Positions 18,629-31,500 of a stretch of 64,000 nt of DNA are shown piece after piece. Source of the stretch: Scilla litardierei (taxonomy: Eukaryota > Streptophyta > Magnoliopsida > Asparagales > Asparagaceae). The stretch is taken from positions 7,393,878 to 7,457,877 of the forward strand of contig CM061139.1 of NCBI GenBank assembly GCA_030789695.1, written 5' to 3'. The number at the start of each line of letters is the position of its first letter. Within the stretch, counting starts at the first letter, position 1. The notes beneath the pieces were generated by a model. That model was not told where the DNA came from and searched no databases. It saw only the letters and a program-made list of their open reading frames with translations. Both the position numbers and the translations under genes were made by a program.

Positions 18629-21600
18629 ATGAAGTATGAGTGCCTAGTGGACAGTGCCTCGACGCATACAATCCTTCGCGAACATTGCTATTTTAATAGC
18701 ATAAATAAATATGAGGGTCCTGTTATCACAATTTTAGGACTGTCCCAAGTAATCGAAGGATCTGGTGAAGCAATTATATTGCTCCCAAATAACACAAGAC
18801 TTCCAATTAAAAATGCATTATTCTCTCCTAAATCAAATAGGAATCTCGTAAGTTTCAAGGACTTTCGTTTAAACGGATATCACTTAGAAACCGGAGATGA
18901 AAATAAGGTTGAATATTTGTATGTAACTCGTCAAAAAGATGACCAGAAGATCATCTGCGAGCGATTCAAGGGAGTCCCGTCGGGTCTCTACCATACATAC
19001 ATTCAACCAATAGAAGCCAATATGACTGAGCACCAGATGTGCCCATCACTGCCAGAGTTCCAACTCTGGCACAACAGACTTGGTCACCCTGGATCAGCAA
19101 TGATGCGACGCATCATCACTGAATCCCGTGGACATAAATTGAAGAACATGAAGATTCTTCATAAGGGTGAATTTCCTTGTCCCCCTTGTTTCAAGGGAAG
19201 ACTTATAACGAGACCCTCCCTTCTGAAAGTGGGATTAGAGTCTCCTGGCTTCCTTGAGAGAATTCATGGTGACATTTGCGGGCCTATTCACCCCGCAAGT
19301 GGCCCATTTCGGTACTTCATGGTACTGATTGATGCATCAACTAAATGGTCTTATGTGTGCCTCTTGTCCACCCGCAACCTAGCTTTTCCAACGCTATTGG
19401 CACAAATAATAAAGTTGCTTGCTCATTTTCCCGATAAACATATCAAGAAACTACGTCTTGATAATGCGGGCGAATTTACTTCACAAGTCTTCGAAGACTA
19501 TTGCCGGGCAACGGGTATTGAAGTTGAACATCCTGTAGCACATGTTCACACCCAGAACAGATTAGCTGAGTCCCTTATAAAGAGACTCCAATGGATTGCA
19601 TGTCCATTGCTTATGCAATCCCAATTGCCGGTGGATGCTTGGGGGCATGCTATTTCACATGCCGCATCACTTATTAGGATAAGACCCTCTGGAGGTCATA
19701 CATTATCCCCGATGCAACTTGCATATGGCGCACCTCCTGATATCTCTCATTTGAGAGTGTTTGGTTGTGCGGTATATGTCCCAATAGCACCACCTCAGAG
19801 GACCAAAATGGGCCCTCAGCGTCGTCTAGGTATATATATTGGGTTTGATTCGCCCTCTATTATCAGATACCTTGAACCCCTAACGGGGGACGCATTCAAG
19901 GCACGTTTTGCTAACTGTGAATTTGATGAGAAAATTTTTCCTAAACTAGGCACACAGTCTAAGAAGCCTGAAGCTACTGAGACCATTAGTTGGGACCAGA
20001 AGTCTTTGTCCCTATATGATCCGCGTGCTAATCTGTGTGAAGATGAGATCGCAAAGATCCTTCACATTCAGAATACAGTACATCTTTTGCCAGATAAGTT
20101 CACGGACAACCAGAAGATTGTCCGTTCACATGTCCCTGCTGCTAATACGACAGTTAGGATTAACATCCCCATATATGGATGCAATCCACCATTAGCAGAA
20201 TTGGCTGTATCTCAATTGAAAAGAGGACGTCCACCAGGTTCAAAAGATAAAGTTCCTCGAAAGAGGAAGACTCCTGGAGATAATAAGATTAGCCCTCCAC
20301 AGGATGCTGAGCTCAGACCAGCTACTTCTCCTCTCCTTATTTTCCCTGCAGAGGAAACAATAGGAGAAACATCATTAAATTTTGTACGTACTGAAGAGGT
20401 ACTGGACAAACATAGCACAATCATCGTCGACGATTTTGCGTTCGATATTTCCGTTCACGTCACTGAATATGACGATGGCGTCGAACCACGATCTCTAGCG
20501 GAATGTAAACGCAGAGATGATTGGCCAAAGTGGGACGATGCAATAAGATTAGAGCTGGACTCACTCTTGAAACGCAAAGTCTTTGGACCAGTAGTCCAAA
20601 CACTAGTAGGTGTAAAGCCTGTGGGAATAAGTGTGTTTTCATAAGAAAAAGAAATGAAAACAATGTGATCGTTCGCTACAAGGCACGCCTTGTAGCCCAG
20701 TGTTTTTCCCAAAGACCGGGGATTGATTACGAAGATACATATTCCACGGTCATGGATTCGATCACATTCCGATTTTTAATAAGCCTAGCTTCTCTGGAAA
20801 GCCTAGAAATGCAGCTCATGGACATTGTAACTGTATATCTATATGGCGATATAGATAAAAATATCTATATGAGACTTCCTGATGGGTTTATACTACCCCC
20901 AAATATGAAAGAGATACCTCGGGACGTATTCTCGGTAAGGCTGCAATGATCATTATATGGTCTAAAGCAATCGGGCAAGATGTGGTATAACAGACTTAGT
21001 GATTTCCTTGCACAGCAAGGATTCATGAATAATGAAGTCTGTCCGTGCATCTTTATCAAGAGAACGGGAACATGATTCGTCATCATAGCAGTATATGTTG
21101 ATGACTTAAATCTCATAGGATCTCCTGCATAGATCAATGAGATATCTGAAAGCCTAAAACATACTTTTGAAATGAAAGACCTAGGCAAAACAAAGTATTG
21201 TCTTGGCTTACAGATTGAACACCTAAGAGGTGGAATCCTATTACACCAATCTAATTATACAAAGAAACTTATACATAAGTTTCATATGGAGAAATGTCAT
21301 CCTTTGGGTACTCCTATGGTCGTCAGATCACTAGATGTACATAAGGACCCCTTCCGGCCTCTGGAAGAGGGGGAGGAGATACTGGGTCCTGAAGTACCCT
21401 ACCTCAGTGCCATTGGAACACTTCTATATCTGGCTAACTGTATGCGTCCCGATATAGCGTTTACAGTTAATCTCCTAGCCAGACACAGTGTAGTGCCTAC
21501 AAAGCGCCACTGGAACGGAGTAAAGCATCTTCTGCGATACCTCCAGGGTTCAATAGATCTGGGACTTTACTACCAGAGATGTGCCTCTCCCCAATTACTT

Positions 21601-22097
21601 GGTTATGCCGATGCAGGTTATCTTTCAGATCCACACACGACAAAATCACAGACATGTTTTGTGTTTACCTACGGAGGTACTACTATCTCATGGAGATCGG
21701 TAAAGCAAACCACAACAGCTACGTCATCCAATTATTTAGAGCTCATTGCGATCCATGAAGCAAGCAGAGAGTGTTATTTGCTAGGATCCGTCGTCCACCA
21801 CATTCTTCAATCTACTGGCCTAAAGACCGGTGAGTTGGAACCAACTGTCCTGTCTGAAGACAACGCTGTGTGCATTGCTCAACTTCAAAAGGGCTACATC
21901 AAGGGCGACAGGACGAAGCACATCTCTCCCAAGTTTTTTGGACACACGAGCTAAAAGAGGACAAGCAGATTGAAGTTCAGCAGATCCAGCCCTGTAACAA
22001 CTTAGCTGATCTTTTTACCAAATCTTTACCAAAATGTATTTTTGTAAAACTTGTAAAAGGAATTGGTATGAGACAGCTGAAAGACATACAAACCTGA
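18629..22097 (+). pseudogene. pol: copia pol: protease remnant, integrase, reverse transcriptase, RNase H (broken)
   Basis: In order: protease motif 'CLVDSASTHTIL' (from 18,638), GAG-pre-integrase zinc region 'WHNRLGHPG' with 'CPPC', and an integrase core with 'HGDICGP', 'LRLDNAGEF' and a later Glu in 'NRLAESL', so the D-D-E triad is visible. The reverse transcriptase has 'YKARLVAQ' and the active site 'YVDDLNLIG' near 21,090-21,116. RNase H follows with 'GYADAGYLSD' and the end motif 'NLADLFTKSLP'. Breaks seen: loss of the gag side, a frame change near 20,600-20,640, in-frame stops near 20,947, 21,073 and 21,130, and another frame change near 21,900-21,954. It cannot encode a complete polymerase. 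Confidence 0.9.
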
Positions 22098-22141
22098 AGC
22101 TTGTACGGATGCAGTGGAGTAACTTATGTGTTGCACTCTTT

Positions 22142-23896
22142 TGTTGAATATTGGACTCCCCGGATTTGGTTTTGATGATGAGCAAACATAAATAATCCAT
22201 GAACTAACAATTTGTGAGCGCAGTATTGGAGATCGTCGCCAAATTCTCGAGAACATTCAAAGCGACATCTCAACACTTCCCAAAGCTCGTATTCATGCCT
22301 AAAGCTTCGTTGAAGCTCTTGCGCCGTTTTGGAAGTTATGAAGAATCAATCGAAGCTCTCGAAGACCGTTTATTAAGGTTTTATTTATAGTCTTTTTAGC
22401 TTCGATATATAGAATGTTAAGCCTTGAGTATATCTTACCATTCTAACTTCATAACGCTCATATCGTAGCTCTAGGATCTTAGTGCAAGTTCATTCTAACT
22501 TCCTCGAAGCGTCGCGCTTCGATTCGGACTTGTTTGTGCATGTTAGTTGGTACAAGAACAAGTACTGACCGACTAGATGGTGATCTAGTCGGTCAGCAAC
22601 TCTTCTTGGACCGACTAGTTTGTTTCCTTAATTTCTTGGACTTTACTGTTTACAGTTAGTCGGTCTACGTTGACTCACCGACCGACTAGTTTGTGAACTA
22701 GTCGGTCAGTGATGCTTCTTTGACCGACTAGTTGTGACTTACTGTTCATGCTAAATTTCTCCTAAGCTACTGTTTATCGTTAGTCGGTCTAAGAACGTTT
22801 GGTGACCGACTAGTTGACAATTTAGTCGGTCAACTTTTGTTCTTGGACCGACTAAGTCAACTTGTGTTCAGACTATTTCATTTTGCCTCTTAGTCGGTCT
22901 ACGTTCACTGACTGACCGACTAGTTGTGAAACTAGTCGGTCAGAAAGTCTTCTTGGACCGACTAGATTTCTAGGTCTGAAATTCTCTTTCTTCTCAGTTC
23001 CTCTCTTAGTCGGTCCATGCTGTTTGACTGACCGACTAGTTGATGAACTAGTCGGTCAGTGATTGTTCTTTGACCGACTAATTCTCCCAGATTTCTATCC
23101 GTTGGAGAATGACCTAAGTTGTTTTTATGGGACCCTATAAATACGAACCTAGGTCATTTCTATCTAGGTTAGAGCTTCCATTCAGAGATTCATTGAGATC
23201 AAAAGAGATAGCCATTCTCACTCTAAATCTAAAGCTCTCTTCCTCACAAGAAACCCATTCTCTCTCATTTCTAGATCTAGAATCCATCTAGAGAGAAGCT
23301 TGTTCTTGGTGAGCTCTTCAAGCTATTGCTTGATCCAAGTCTCCAAATCATCCCTAGGCACCTATTGCTGGTCATTTCCTTGGTGCTAGGTCTTGGCGAC
23401 TTCATCTTCCTCAAATCCTCCATTTCACCTATTGGGTAAGAAAAACTCAAGGTATAGGATTTTGTGGTAAGTTTGCTTATTTCAATATAACTCATTTATA
23501 TTGCTTGTTGATTCTCTCGGTTGTGAGAGAAGGTTGTGATCCCGGGTTGTGGGATTAACTATTGCCGTTGTTGTATGATTTGATCTTGTGAAAGTTTTTT
23601 TCACAAGATATTCATAGTGGAAATCTTGAGTTAGGGTTTCTAACTCAAGTATCCGGAGGGGATCCGGGTGGTTGGGACGTAGGATCACCGGGAACAAGTC
23701 GGGGAGACTTGGGTGGATCCGAACCCATTAACATCATTTGTTTGCATTGTTAATTTTGTTGTTGTCATTCAATTTAAGCTTCCGCAAATTGATTTGGTAG
23801 TTGTTTGCAATTTAATTTGGAATTATACTCCTTATTATTTTAAAGTACTATTCACCCCCCCTCTAGTACTTGTGCAGTAGCTTGTAGGGCATTACA
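22142..23896 (+). mobile_element. Solo LTR of the Sirevirus family, plus orientation
   Basis: Starts TGTTGAATATTGGACTCCCC and ends ...GTAGGGCATTACA, the reverse orientation of the LTRs at 6,684 and 12,315 and clearly the same family. It has perfect 5 bp target duplications TCTTT at 22,137-22,141 and 23,897-23,901. It carries the 'CTAGTCGGTC' palindrome cluster (22,567-23,087), a TATAAATA box near 23,135, and CTATTCACCCCCCCTCTAG near the 3' end. It lacks the 249 bp duplication. No internal domain is attached, so it was formed by LTR-LTR recombination. Confidence 0.92.
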
Positions 23897-24043
23897 TCTT
23901 TTCCCTTGAACTGTTGGTTTTTCCCACTGGGTTTTCCACAGCTAAGGTTTTAACGAGGCAAACACGATTACTCAGGATCCAGAAGTATCCACCCCCGTTA
24001 GCCTTATACGCTAATAGCAAAGTAATGGATGGATAAGGGGGAG

Positions 24044-24330
24044 TGTTGTGAGTGAAGGAGGTCTTTGGCCTCCCCACCATTTATCCCCCCATTACTCCAC
24101 CACTATTAAGGTGGTGTAGACCTTTGGTATGCTCCATGTCTCTTGGAATATCATATGAAGTTTATAAATAAAGAACCATGGCTATTGGCCATGGTTACTC
24201 TTCTCCATAATCTTCCAACATTAGTTTAGTTTTAAGTAATTAAGTTAGTTTTAAATATAATAATTTAAATTCGAGTGGGCCATATACTACTTTCTTCATC
24301 CAACATTTCAAGCAACATTCTCAACTAAAA
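24044..24330 (+). repeat. 3' LTR of the truncated copia element (end approximate)
   Basis: TGTTGTGAG directly follows the polypurine tract GGATAAGGGGGAG. A TATAAATAAAG box lies near 24,164-24,174. The LTR 3' end is not certain; a CA near 24,330 (AAAGAACA) is a reasonable guess. Confidence 0.6.
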
Positions 24331-25611
24331 GAACAGAAGAATATGGAGTGGGTCCCACAATAAATTCTCGACACCACTTTCCATCCAACTTTCTAATAAA
24401 GAAATACATTACACCAATTTTTTCTCTTCCAGGATTTCACACCCTATGGCACTCCCACTGGGCGCAAATTTTTTTTTGGGGGGGAGGGGGGGATTTTGAG
24501 GGATTTTTGCAAAAAAACCCCGCCCAAAGTGCCACATCCCCTCCAAAGCATTCTAACAAAAAGCCCCTCATAAAATGCGGGATTTTGGGTTTAAATTAAT
24601 TTTTTATTAATGTAGCCGTTGGGATTTTGGCCAAATTTGAAGCGGAAATTTTTTATTAAAAAGAAAGTAGCCGTTAGTATTCGTTGGGGATATTTTAGCA
24701 TTGGATTTTGGGATTTTGGCCAAATTTGAAGTGTTATGTTGCACTTGTACTCGTTTCGAAGTTCAATTTGAATTTAGCATTGGATTTGGCTGTATTAATT
24801 CTACAATGAATCAAGAGGTGCAGTGATCAATTATTGAAATAATGGTTTCTTTCCTTCAAAAATTTGTGGAAAATCCGGACAAAATTACCATACCTGCATT
24901 TTGGAAAAAGCCGACCGCTAATCATGAAGCGCATTTGAGAGGGAGAGGGTCGATTTTGGCCAAAATCCTGCAACCTACATTGGTAACAGCCATCCGATAG
25001 GACTGCCCTTACAACTTTCAACAAAACACATTCTTGCAAAAGAACAGGGCTTGAAGTGCCAAGAAAAACCATCAAAATTTCAAATATTCGAAACTGATTC
25101 GAAGTTGAGTTGACCCGAACAAAGACCGAGGAGACTGGAGGGAAACCGCGAAAAGAGGGGGGAAATATTTAACAAGATTAAAAAGCCCAATTAAAAACAC
25201 ACAAAAAAACAACAAAATATTTAAAAAGTCGCCGTAAAAACCCAATCTCCTCTCTCTGGCTCCCCCAAACCCAAACCCAAACCCAACGAACACGAAGCTC
25301 CCCATCTCGTCGTATCCCTCTTCGATTCGAAATCAACATCGATAAAACCCTAGTTTTCTCTCGTTGGCCACCTACGATCTACCCGACGATTTCGAATTCG
25401 GCGGCCTCAGCTTGTAATTTCTCAACTTTGAGGTAAGCTGGATTCGTTGGAAATTCTCAATTTTCTGCTTTGTTTTTTTGGCGATCTCGGATCTAGGGTT
25501 TGTTTTGTTGTTTGCGTTGGTCGGGGTATATGCGTGCTTTTCTTGCTCGATTTGAGATGATTTTGCGCGTGCTTGAAGGAGGGAACGCGGATTAGGGTTT
25601 GAGGGGGCGAT
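24331..25611 (+). promoter_or_regulatory. Promoter and 5' leader region of the IDM1-like gene
   Basis: No gene is seen. A short local duplication with 'GGGATTTTGGCCAAATTTGAAG' flavour occurs at about 24,620 and 24,712. From about 25,240 the sequence becomes CT-rich (CTCCTCTCTCTGGC, then repeated CCCAAA), typical of a plant 5' leader. A donor-like TTTGAG|GTAAGC at 25,430-25,437 and T-rich DNA up to acceptor-like AGs at about 25,580-25,596 suggest an intron in the 5' untranslated region just before the ATG at 25,612. Confidence 0.45.
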
Positions 25612-28569
25612 ATGTCTTCTGTGGACAACGAGAGGGTTATTGGGAAGAAGAGGGAGAACCCTGGATCGTCGAGTGGGCGCAGGGTTTTCGAGTCGAAGAA
25701 GGAGAAGAAGAAGAGGAGGCTGATTCTTAGTGATTCGGAGTCAGGCGATGACAATTCTGTTATTTCTCCGCGGGGTAAAGCTTTGGCTGCCGACAGTGTA
25801 GGTGAGGCTAAGGTGGAAACAAAGAGCGATTTGGGATCAGAAGCTCTGAAGGAATGCGAAAGCGCCAAGAACGATGAGAAGGTTTTTGTTGATTCTGAAG
25901 TTCATGACAGTGGTGCCGACTATCTGCAGAAGGAGAAACGCAGCATTGATGGGTCAACTAGCATTGGGGAGGTCAAGGTGCACTCAGAGAGTGTTTTGAG
26001 TTCTGAAGTTACTGAGATAAGGGGAAAGGGCGGGGTTTGTGAGTCAACTAACAAGGATGAAATAATGGCTGAATCAAACAAGGCTTCAAATTTGGAAGGG
26101 GATGATAAAAAGGAAGGTGATGAACCCGGGAAGATTGAGAATGCATTGCCCATCAAGGATAATGAGAGCATGGACAAATTAAAATTCAAGGAGGGGAGTA
26201 AGGCGGGGTCTGAGATGGTTCCGAAACTGGAAGTTGTCATGAAGCAGGTGGAGGCTGTCAGAACTCAAAAGACGGTTGATATTTCTGGTGCTTCTCGGAA
26301 TGGGGGGAGTTTCGTGAGCAAGAAGAACCGTTCAGACCGCTTAAATAGCAAGGAGGAGACTAAGACTGATGCGAATATAGTTTTAAAGTCGAAATTTGTT
26401 AAGGAAAGGGAAGGAGCATACAATAAGAAGTCTTTTGCCCGGGTTGATCAGAATAAGAGTTGTTTCATGACCAAGAAAAAGAATGGCACAGATCAGTTTA
26501 GTACCAAGGAGGAGATGGTGAAAGCAAAGGAGGGTTTGAAGACAAAAGTTGTTAAGAAAAGAGAAGAAGCAGGCAGTAATAAGAACTCGGCCTTTTCTGG
26601 CGCTGATCAGAAAGGCGGTGATTCTTCTAGCAGGAAAAAGTTTGGCAGTGATCAGTTGACTAACACGGAGAATAGAAATGTGGAATCAAAAAGAATTTTG
26701 AAGTCACTAGTTGTTAAAAGGGAAGACGCTATCTCTATAAAGAAGAAAGCTCTGGAGTCAGGTTCGGAAAGAAAGAGAAGTAGAGACACGCTGGATGATG
26801 AAATCAATTTGAAGAAAGTCAGATCGGAGCATGTGAAATGCAGACAAGAACAAAACAAGGAAACTAGTGAGAAAAATATGAAAAGGAAATTTCTGAGATA
26901 TGGGGACAAGGCCTGTGAGATCGAGCCAAGTTTAGGTTCTAATTTGGCAGCTTCCGGCTTTGGACAGAGAGACGAGTTCAATGAGAAGAGAACACATGGG
27001 GTCTTGGAGAAGAACAATGAGCCGAAAACTGAAAATGGCAGGTGGATTGAGCGCTCAACTGCAAGAACACTGAGGAAGCTGAAAGATAACAGCACATCGT
27101 TGGGCAGTGCCAGAAGAAGTGATGCGGATATTTCCCAACAGAAGGGTAGCAGGATGCATGGTGAAGGTGGTGTTATGAGGGTTTTGCCGAGTAACAAGAA
27201 GGTGGGTGGGATTGAAGCCGGTCATATTCTGCCGGAAGAAAAAGAAAATAGAAAAAATACGGCAAAGCATCTTACGCTCTCCAAAGAAACAAAAACTGAG
27301 AAGCCACTTTCCACTGGTAAGTCAATGAAAGATCAGTTGAGTACGGGGAAAGTTTCTTCAGCTGTGAGTGCAACACCCTCCAAGTCGAAAGCAGAAGGAG
27401 AAACTTCATCTCCGAAGGTAAAGCCAAAGAAGGTGGATACTTTAAATGCCAAGACTGACCCTATTGCCAAAGGGGAGCATCTATCCAAATCAGATGCTCC
27501 TGTTAAGTTCAAGTTGAATAAAAAAGATGAAGCTAATGGGCGTAGAAGTACTGTGAAACAGAGAGTCCGGGATCAGATAAAGGAAATCCTTTTGGATTCT
27601 GGTTGGAAGATTGATTTAAGACCCAGAAGAGGTAGAGCGTATGAAGATGCTGTTTATATACCCCCTACCGGAGGATCAGGTTTTTGGTCAATTACAAAAG
27701 CATATGCGGTGTATGTAAAGAGCAACCTCTCTGAGAACTCATCCAAGAAATCTACTGGAGATGATCAAGGCCATGAAGGAACAAGTCATAAATTTGCAAC
27801 TGTACCAGAAGACCTCCTGAGCTTGCTAACAAGGAATGTGGTAAACAAGAGAAGAAGTAGGAAAGAAATTGAAAAGGCAAAGAAGCTAGTAGTAATGAAA
27901 AAGGAGAAGGGAGGCCTCAAAACAAAAGGTTCCAATAAGCATGAGCGAAGAATTCGTAAGAAAGATGAGAATGAGGGAGGTAAGGTGCGAAAGAAGCGAA
28001 AAAATGGCGCAGATTCAAATGGTTCTGCTGCTCAGAAACTGCACCTAAGAGTCAGAAACAAGAAACAGAGAGGGTGTGCTCTGTTGGTTCGTGGAGCCAA
28101 TCAAGACACAGATAATGCTGACGATGACGATTATGTGCCATATGCTTGGAAAAGGACACTTCTGTCATGGTTGATAGATTTGGGCGTTCTGTGTTTAGAT
28201 GGAAAGGTGAAATACATGAACAAGAAACAGACACGGGCTTTACTGGAGGGATCCATCACAAGAGACGGTATTCGTTGCGGCTGTTGTAGTAAAATTATTT
28301 CTATAGCAAAATTTGAGATTCATGCTGGCAGCAAACTGCATCAGCCATACGAAAATATATTTGTGGAGGAGACAGGATTTTCCCTCTTGCAGTGCCAATT
28401 GAAAGCATGGGAAAAACAAGAAGAATATGAGAGACACAGTTTCTATAGAGTAGACATTGAAGGTGATGACCCAAATGATGATACTTGTGGTCTCTGTGGA
28501 GATGGTGGTGACTTGATATGCTGTGATGGTTGTCCTTCTACTTTCCATCTAAATTGCTTGGGCATTCAG
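25612..28569 (+). CDS. Exon 1 of the IDM1-like gene
   Basis: 986 codons, from the ATG after GGGGGCGAT to the donor ATTCAG|GTACAC. It encodes the Lys-rich N-terminus, the MBD-like and TDBD-type domains and the first half of the PHD finger. A run-on into the intron would add only a few codons before a stop. Confidence 0.93.
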
Positions 28570-31500
28570 GTACACTACTTTATGTCATATGAAAAGCTTT
28601 TTATATTATTATGATCGTTTTCGTCGTTATTATTATTATTAACAATTACAGTAGTAATGTCACATAGTATTATTTGCTTGTTGATTTTGCTCTGAATTTA
28701 TGCCTAAGTGAGACAGTGGAGGTTGACAGAGTAGATTGGTGAGGAGTTGTGATAATGCCATGGTGCAGAGGAGGGGCATATCATAAAACATGCGCATATC
28801 ATAAAACCTGCAGGCTGGTGCTATGCACACACATGTTCTTTTTCTTTTATTCATTTTTTGGGATTTTTTTGTGGGTTGGTTGTTGTTGTTGTTGTTGTTT
28901 TTTTTTTTTTTTTTTTGGGGGGGGGGGGGGGGGGTTGGGCAAGGTTGAGGAACCTTCTGTTTCCTACGACAGTGCTATTTTGTTTTATATTGTTTAATAT
29001 TCTCATTTGGTTTCCACACATTCTTTTTGTTTCTTAACGTTGCATCTGGCAATATGGACTTTCCATTAGCAGCTGATTGTCACTCTCATTATCTGTGAGC
29101 TCTTCAGATGCTTCCGCCTGGTGATTGGCACTGTACAAACTGTTCGTGTAGATTCTGTGGGTTGGTTTCTGATGATGTTCCTGAAGAAAATAAGTCATCT
29201 ACTTCTACATTGCTCACGTGTTCCCAGTGTGAGAAGAAATGTACGCACTTTTTGCTAAAATTCTCAAGAACATACTCATTGTGATTTATGAACTCTCTCC
29301 CTTGGAACAACATGACATGAATAATTTGTGTTTACTTGTCTACATTATGTAGATCACCTTGAGTGTACCCCAGAAGCAGATGCTATTCCTCTTTCTTCAA
29401 ATGATTCAGATGCTTCATTTTGTGGGAAGGGTTGCAAAAAGGTAACATCTAAAGTTTTCACTTCTGTCTATGGCAGTTTAGTCACTTTGCTTGTGACTAT
29501 GATGTGTAGCAATTTGTTTTTATGTCCTTGACATGGCCAATTTAGTTTGTTATGTAAACTGTCTTTTAATTAAATCGGCCATGTATCAATGGCTGCTGCT
29601 TGTGTATCCTGTAATTGTACTGCTTAGACAGTTTCACAACTTTCCATTCTTTGATACCCAGTGAATAGATAGTTATATTGGTTGCTTGGTCATCTTGAAG
29701 TTCCTATTTTTTCCATATACAATGGAGTTGAGGTTGTATTTCCTTTGCATTGCATTTTATTTTGAGATTATTACTTAGATTTCACATGAGGTGTGTAATA
29801 ACAGATACGGTTCTCATACAAATATTACATCCCACTTTTCTTTTATTTATAAGGAGCATTAATATTGGTTTACAAATAGTTTTCCTACCATATATAGGTT
29901 TGAATTCGTATTGCAACATGAACTGTATAATAAAACATACAATTTCACATTTAACTCATCGGTAATGGAACTCAAAGATACATAAGTCAATTGTATAACT
30001 GTACAACTTATTACATTTTACTTTAGCTGGGATAATTAGAACTTAATTTTATTATGTTTATTTGTCCATTCTTTGGTCAGATTCCTGATGATTAATGTTT
30101 GAGTCGTAGACGTGATTTTTAACATAAGGACCAACATATTGTTGTGATAACTGATCAAAATAAAAAATGAGGGCATTGATTTTAGAATAAAGAGTTTTGA
30201 CATTAAATACACAAACAAGATGTTTCTTTGCAATTGTTTGTTTGTTTATTTTAAACTATGCAAGAATTGCTTCCCCAAGCAGAGTGGCCTATTTTGCCTC
30301 TATTGGATGCAACTAGTTCTCAGCTAAGGATCAGGAATGGACTGGCCGTTATCCGTTCCTAAATTATATTCATTATTATATTTAAAACATTTGAATGTGA
30401 ATCCTCACATTCGTTTTGTTCACTGTCACGTCAGTTCTATTTTTCTTTAACCATGCGTCTAATAGAAATAAATCTATACTTAAAAGTGTGAGCACAAAAT
30501 CTTCTAAAAAATTCTTCGTTCCATGTTTTGTTCCATGTTTAATCAGTTATATATCTCTCTAACTCGCATCAAATGTGTATAATATGAGCGTAACATGTGC
30601 TGAAATTTATTGATGGATTGCATAGTCAGTTTCTTTGAAACATAATGTATGCGTATACAAGACAGAAACATAATTTTATGAGCATTGTTCGTCTGACTCT
30701 TCTTTCAAGTATAGAGAAACTGACTGTTGGTTCTAAAATTTTCCTTGTGTATGTCTACCTAATTTCTTATTGTCTTCTCAGGTCTTCAAGCGGTTGCAGA
30801 AGCTTCTTGGTGCAAAGAATGACTTGGAAGCAGGTTTGTCGTGGTCCCTTATCCGTCGTTTTGGTGAGGATTCATCGGGACAGCCATGCAGTCTGCCTCG
30901 AAAAGTTGAATGCAACTCTAAGATTGCTGTTGCTTTTGCGGTTATGGACGAGTGTTTTCGCCCTATCGTAGATCACAGGAGCGGAATCAATCTCATCCAT
31001 AATGTGGTATATAATTGCGGGTGAGCATCAATCAAATCCTTACTTTCAAGGAAAGAATTTACTGAAAAAAATGTACTTGTTGATGAAAGCATCTCAGGGC
31101 TTCAATATGGCCCTTAAGTCACCCACTGTCTCATAATTATTGTCACATGTTTGCTATTATCCATTATTTATTATTTATTATTTAATATTTAACATTTTCA
31201 GTGAAACCATCATATCAACTTGTTTGGGTACCTTTCATTGTGGTGATATGTTTCTCTAGGCTTAGGCTGGTGCCATCCTTTTTTATAATCTCAAATGACT
31301 TTTTGAGAACACTGCCAGGCTATCTTAGCTTTTCCCAAATAATTTCTCTTGCTTCCTTTTTCTGTGCCATCAATATGAGGAGTTTTCAGTATATTCTCTT
31401 TGAGGTAATGGTCCAACATTTGGAACATTTGTTAAAGATCAAATGTAACATTTGTTCTTATGCAGCTTGTTGCCATGTAAAAAACTGTGAAAACCAAAAA

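Larger units (their letters stand above)
18541..24330 (+). mobile_element. 5'-truncated Ty1/copia retrotransposon with solo-LTR insertion
   Basis: The plus strand carries protease end, integrase, reverse transcriptase and RNase H (18,629-22,097), a polypurine tract GGATAAGGGGGAG at 24,031-24,043, and a 3' LTR starting TGTTGTGAG at 24,044. A solo LTR at 22,142-23,896 separates the RNase H end from the polypurine tract. The 5' LTR and gag are missing: the gypsy LTR ends where this element starts. A reversed relative is at 57,400-58,440. Confidence 0.8.

Noticed and set aside
18600..18631. Acceptor-like TTTTTGCTTATATAG just before the copia protease frame, suggesting a spliced pol transcript.
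   Set aside because: The upstream part of the element is lost, so no donor can be shown, and AT-rich DNA yields such motifs by chance.
22142..23896. 3' LTR of the copia pol at 18,629-22,097.
   Set aside because: It has its own perfect target duplications, belongs to the other LTR family, and the true polypurine tract and LTR of the copia lie at 24,031-24,330.
28749..28997. Open frame of 82 codons with Cys and Gly runs in intron 1.
   Set aside because: Produced by the T-run, the G-run and a GTTGTT microsatellite; not a gene.
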